Virus record (IMG/VR): IMGVR_UViG_3300046616_000024
Location: 1-37,982 of that record
Direction: 5' to 3' (one strand)
Origin: a virus
Length of the DNA: 37,982 bases
The translations under genes and the position numbers were made by a program. Each line of letters begins with the position of its first letter. Within the stretch, counting starts at the first letter, position 1. The notes under the pieces are model-generated. The model was given only the letters and a program-made list of their open reading frames with translations, made no database searches and was not told the DNA's origin. Of this stretch, positions 35,986-37,982 are shown one piece after another.

Positions 35986-37080
35986 TTAGGCTGCTTCGCT
36001 AGAGACACCAGGAGTGCCCTTTTGACCACTTTCGGGCACACTTTGGTCACAGTTTTGGTCACACGCTGGAGCCCCAGTAGCGGCCAGAATATCAGCAACT
36101 TGGCGCAGCCCCGAGGCACTCACATGGATGTACTTCTGGGTGGTCTTGAGTGACTTGTGGCCTAACATCTGCTGAATCAGTGGGGCCGATACGTTGGCAT
36201 CAGCGAGCCGTGAGCCTACCGTATGACGCAGCGTGTGCATCACGAACTCTGCATCCTCAGCGAACCCCATCTCCTCCCTGACCCACCTCCAGGCCCTCGT
36301 TGCCATAGTCTCTGAGAGCATCCCAAAGGGCTTCGAGAGGTGAGCTCGGGATGTCAATACATCAACCACTCGGGGCGTCATGGGGACACCACGGGGCTGC
36401 TTGTTCTTGGTCACCCACAGGACAATCTGCTTCTCGGGGAGACTGAAGTTGGCCCGTGTGAGACTCAGGCACTCGTTCAGTCTCATGCCGGTATCGGCCA
36501 GTACCTTGATGAGGTCCGCTACGTCAGCGTAGAGGCCCTTGGGGGCCTTCTGGAGCCTCTCGATAGCCTCAGCCACCTCCTCGTTGGTGAAGCGGCGCTG
36601 GCGGCCCTCTGCTACCTTGGCGCGGACAATCCTAGGCTTCACCAATTTGTCATACCCCCAGTTGTCCAAGGCTTCGTTGAACAAGACTGAGAGCTGGGAC
36701 ACACGCTGGTTGATGGTGGACCCCGCCTTGCCGTCCTTGGTCATGCACTCGATGAAGCCATTGATGGCCTCACGGTCGATGCTGGACAGCTTACGGCCAG
36801 CCGTGAAGTAATCCTCGATGGCCCTCCGGTTCTTATCGATGGTCCGCACGTCTGGACTGTCCCGCCAGGGTTTGTATTCCCGCATGGCCGTCTTGTAGGC
36901 TTCCCCGAGGGTGGGCCCATAGTCAGCGATGGACTTCTTGGAGGCAACCTCAGTGACCCCAGCGAGGAGCTCAGCTTCCTTGCGCTTGGCTTCCTTCTTA
37001 TCTGTGGTGCCCAGGGACTTGCGCACACGCTTCCCATCCACGTACCCATCGAACCACCACACATCCCCGCGTAGCTTCAT
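35986..37080 (-). CDS. int: Tyrosine recombinase, phage integrase
   Basis: A 364-residue integrase. The N-terminal part has an arm-binding-type segment (KLRGDVWWFDGYVDGKRVRKSLGT), then a SAM-like core-binding domain (about 60-160). Catalytic residues, numbered from the ATG at 37080: Arg200 (ADTGMRLNECL), Lys225 (VTKNKQPRGVP), His282 and Arg285 (MHTLRHTVG), His308 (LGHKSLKTTQKY) and Tyr317. All are present, so the enzyme should be active. An upstream in-frame TTG at 37092 is an alternative start. The C-terminal codons overlap a TTGGTCAC repeat pair (encoding CDQNCDQS). It is directed toward the RNA polymerase operon and lies behind the MarR-like gene. Its presence implies lysogeny. Confidence 0.95.
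   Translation of the reverse strand: MKLRGDVWWFDGYVDGKRVRKSLGTTDKKEAKRKEAELLAGVTEVASKKSIADYGPTLGEAYKTAMREYKPWRDSPDVRTIDKNRRAIEDYFTAGRKLSSIDREAINGFIECMTKDGKAGSTINQRVSQLSVLFNEALDNWGYDKLVKPRIVRAKVAEGRQRRFTNEEVAEAIERLQKAPKGLYADVADLIKVLADTGMRLNECLSLTRANFSLPEKQIVLWVTKNKQPRGVPMTPRVVDVLTSRAHLSKPFGMLSETMATRAWRWVREEMGFAEDAEFVMHTLRHTVGSRLADANVSAPLIQQMLGHKSLKTTQKYIHVSASGLRQVADILAATGAPACDQNCDQSVPESGQKGTPGVSSEAA
36043..36062. repeat. Paired TTGGTCAC sites, right pair within the integrase 3' end
   Basis: TTGGTCAC at 36043-36050 and 36055-36062. Including flanks, it matches the pair at 35801 at 21 of 25 positions. A single further copy is at 37821-37828 upstream of the operon. Confidence 0.6.
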
Positions 37081-37106
37081 AACCTTCCCCAATTTGCCGG
37101 TAAACG

Positions 37107-37131
37107 CAAAAGAGCCACCCTAAGGTGGCCC
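37107..37131 (-). terminator. Possible terminator between MarR-like gene and integrase
   Basis: On the minus strand GCCACC pairs with GGTGGC across a four-base loop, followed by TCTTTTG. The short T run suggests partial termination that would keep integrase expression below that of the regulator. Confidence 0.55.
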
Positions 37132-37146
37132 ACTGCTGCTGCTCTC

Positions 37147-37530
37147 TCAGGCTCTTACTGCTGGCCTTGTTCTGACGAATCGACCAAGCTGCTCATCGAT
37201 TCTTTCTAGTAGTGCCGTTCCCTCGGAGGTCAGGCTGACAATCTTTCTGCTGTAGTTCGTTGGGTCCTCTGCGGTGGTCACTAGGCCCAACCCGTGGCCC
37301 ATCGCTTGGTTCCCTCTGCCCAGTGCTGCAACACTCCGGGACATCACAGCTTGGCCCAGACCTGTGGCCTCTTGGTACTCCCTGAGGGACCGGTCCGGGT
37401 TCGCTGCAATCTCCGCAAACACCACTACCATATTCGGCGGTACATCCTGCTTCTCCATCTTCTCTGCACAGAGTTGACGGAAGATTTGTAGGACTTCTGC
37501 GGCTACGTGTAGAGCTGTGGTGCTGCTCAT
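37147..37530 (-). CDS. MarR-like winged-helix transcriptional regulator
   Basis: A 127-residue protein. Residues 30-70 (PPNMVVVFAEIAANPDRSLREYQEATGLGQAVMSRSVAALG) form the helix-turn-helix, with AVMSRSVAAL as recognition helix. Residues 80-118 (GLVTTAEDPTNYSRKIVSLTSEGTALLERIDEQL) show the MarR wing and the closing LTxxGxxLL helix. The length is typical of MarR dimers. ATG at 37530 has GAGGAAGG five bases upstream. As the main regulator gene beside integrase, it may take the repressor role that CI has in lambda; no CI-like gene is present in the window. Confidence 0.78.
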   Translation of the reverse strand: MSSTTALHVAAEVLQIFRQLCAEKMEKQDVPPNMVVVFAEIAANPDRSLREYQEATGLGQAVMSRSVAALGRGNQAMGHGLGLVTTAEDPTNYSRKIVSLTSEGTALLERIDEQLGRFVRTRPAVRA

Positions 37531-37554
37531 TGCTACCTTCCTCTGAATATTATT

Positions 37555-37713
37555 TTAGGTGCTGCGGCTGACTACCAAGAGCCACCTCCGCAGGATCAAC
37601 ACTTCAAGACTCCCGACATCGCGTATCGATTCCAGCATCTTGGGCTTGCGCCCGTTGCGGTCTATGTAATCACGGCAGACGTGGACATCGAAACCAGCAA
37701 GTGACAGCAGCAT
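37555..37713 (-). CDS. 52-residue hypothetical protein upstream of the MarR-like gene
   Basis: Reads MLLSLAGFDVHVCRDYIDRN, then GRKPKMLESIRDVGSLEVLILRRWLLVVSRST. ATG at 37713 has GAGGAA about nine bases upstream. It ends 24 bases before the MarR-like gene and is the first gene after the upstream control region. The segment HVCRDYIDRNGRKP is polar and basic; the family is not recognised. Confidence 0.55.
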   Translation of the reverse strand: MLLSLAGFDVHVCRDYIDRNGRKPKMLESIRDVGSLEVLILRRWLLVVSRST

Positions 37714-37982
37714 ACAACAGTTCCTCGTGAGGAGAAAACAACCAAGTGAATGTGTTTTTGGTATTTGTTAAAACTTGTAACAGGTCTTGCTGCACCCTTG
37801 GAACGCATCATAGGACCCAATTGGTCACACCTTACGATGAGTTATTCCTATGTAATCCCCTATATACATAGTATTGACAAAAGTACCGTTACCGTTTGCG
37901 GGGTCCACGGGATATAGACGCCCCATTGATGCTCGCAACATGCTTAATTACAGGATTGTTACCGTGCTATTGCACTGACTAC
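37714..37982. promoter_or_regulatory. Upstream control region of the regulator-integrase genes
   Basis: About 270 bases without a gene, A+T richer than the rest. It holds one TTGGTCAC (37821-37828), a seven-base inverted repeat, and two GTTACCGT copies exactly 70 bases apart (37888-37895 and 37958-37965). I could not define a convincing minus-strand sigma-70 promoter; a TTGTCA (37879-37874) with several A+T-rich hexamers downstream is the nearest. Confidence 0.5.
37848..37871. promoter_or_regulatory. Operator-like inverted repeat CTATGTA-N10-TACATAG
   Basis: Two perfect seven-base half-sites with centres 17 bases apart, the spacing expected for a dimeric winged-helix or HTH regulator on one face of DNA. 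It lies where the promoter of the regulator-integrase operon should be, so the MarR-like protein is a candidate ligand. Confidence 0.5.

Noticed and set aside
37874-37879. A perfect TTGACA on the plus strand as a -35 element.
   Set aside because: No -10-like hexamer occurs 16-18 bases downstream; the sequence there is G+C rich, and no plus-strand gene follows.

Overview
The window is most of the genome of a T7-like podovirus (short-tailed, encodes its own RNA polymerase; Autographiviridae/Autotranscriptaviridae type) that looks temperate. Every convincing gene is on the minus strand, so the T7 map is read here from right to left. The sequence is G+C rich, and the host is probably a Gram-negative proteobacterium because a two-gene inner/outer membrane spanin pair is present. 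The genes past the tail fibre in T7 (holin, small and large terminase) are not in the window and would lie beyond its left edge. No host gene, tRNA gene or CRISPR array was seen.

Layout from right to left. (1) 37982-35536, lysogeny and early control: a small unknown gene, a MarR-like regulator, a tyrosine integrase, then a roughly 450-base non-coding region holding a phage promoter, a host-type promoter and paired TTGGTCAC repeats that may mark attP. (2) 35535-31774: an HNH endonuclease, the single-subunit RNA polymerase, a terminator, and a cytosine-methyltransferase-like gene between two identical 28-base repeats that each carry a phage promoter. (3) 31717-19006, DNA metabolism: many small overlapping genes, single-strand binding protein, endonuclease I, amidase, primase/helicase, a GH24 endolysin, DNA polymerase, the Rz/Rz1 spanins, a nucleotidyltransferase, 5'-3' exonuclease and a DUF3310 protein. 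(4) 18886-26, virion: gp7.3-like protein, portal, scaffold, capsid, a second HNH gene, a terminator, tail tubular A and B, internal virion proteins 13-16, an HExxH protein, tail spike and a second tail protein.

Expression logic. Four near-identical sites (core AACCCTCACTCTCGCAG on the minus strand) at about 35740, 32480, 31770 and 18945 resemble the T3/gh-1 class of phage promoter, and the polymerase carries Asp at the position that is Asn748 in T7, as T3 RNA polymerase does. One site lies upstream of the polymerase gene itself, so once made the enzyme should drive its own gene. That positive loop, together with integrase and the MarR-like regulator, is the most interesting regulatory feature. 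Most neighbouring genes overlap by ATGA, GTGA or TAATG, so translation is heavily coupled.

Other unusual points: an acetyltransferase-like (GNAT) segment inside the large ejected protein gp16, a lysozyme-like domain at the C-terminus of gp15 (T7 has its hydrolase at the N-terminus of gp16), lysis genes scattered among replication genes, three HNH endonucleases beside essential genes, and several coding genes shorter than 60 codons that are described below.
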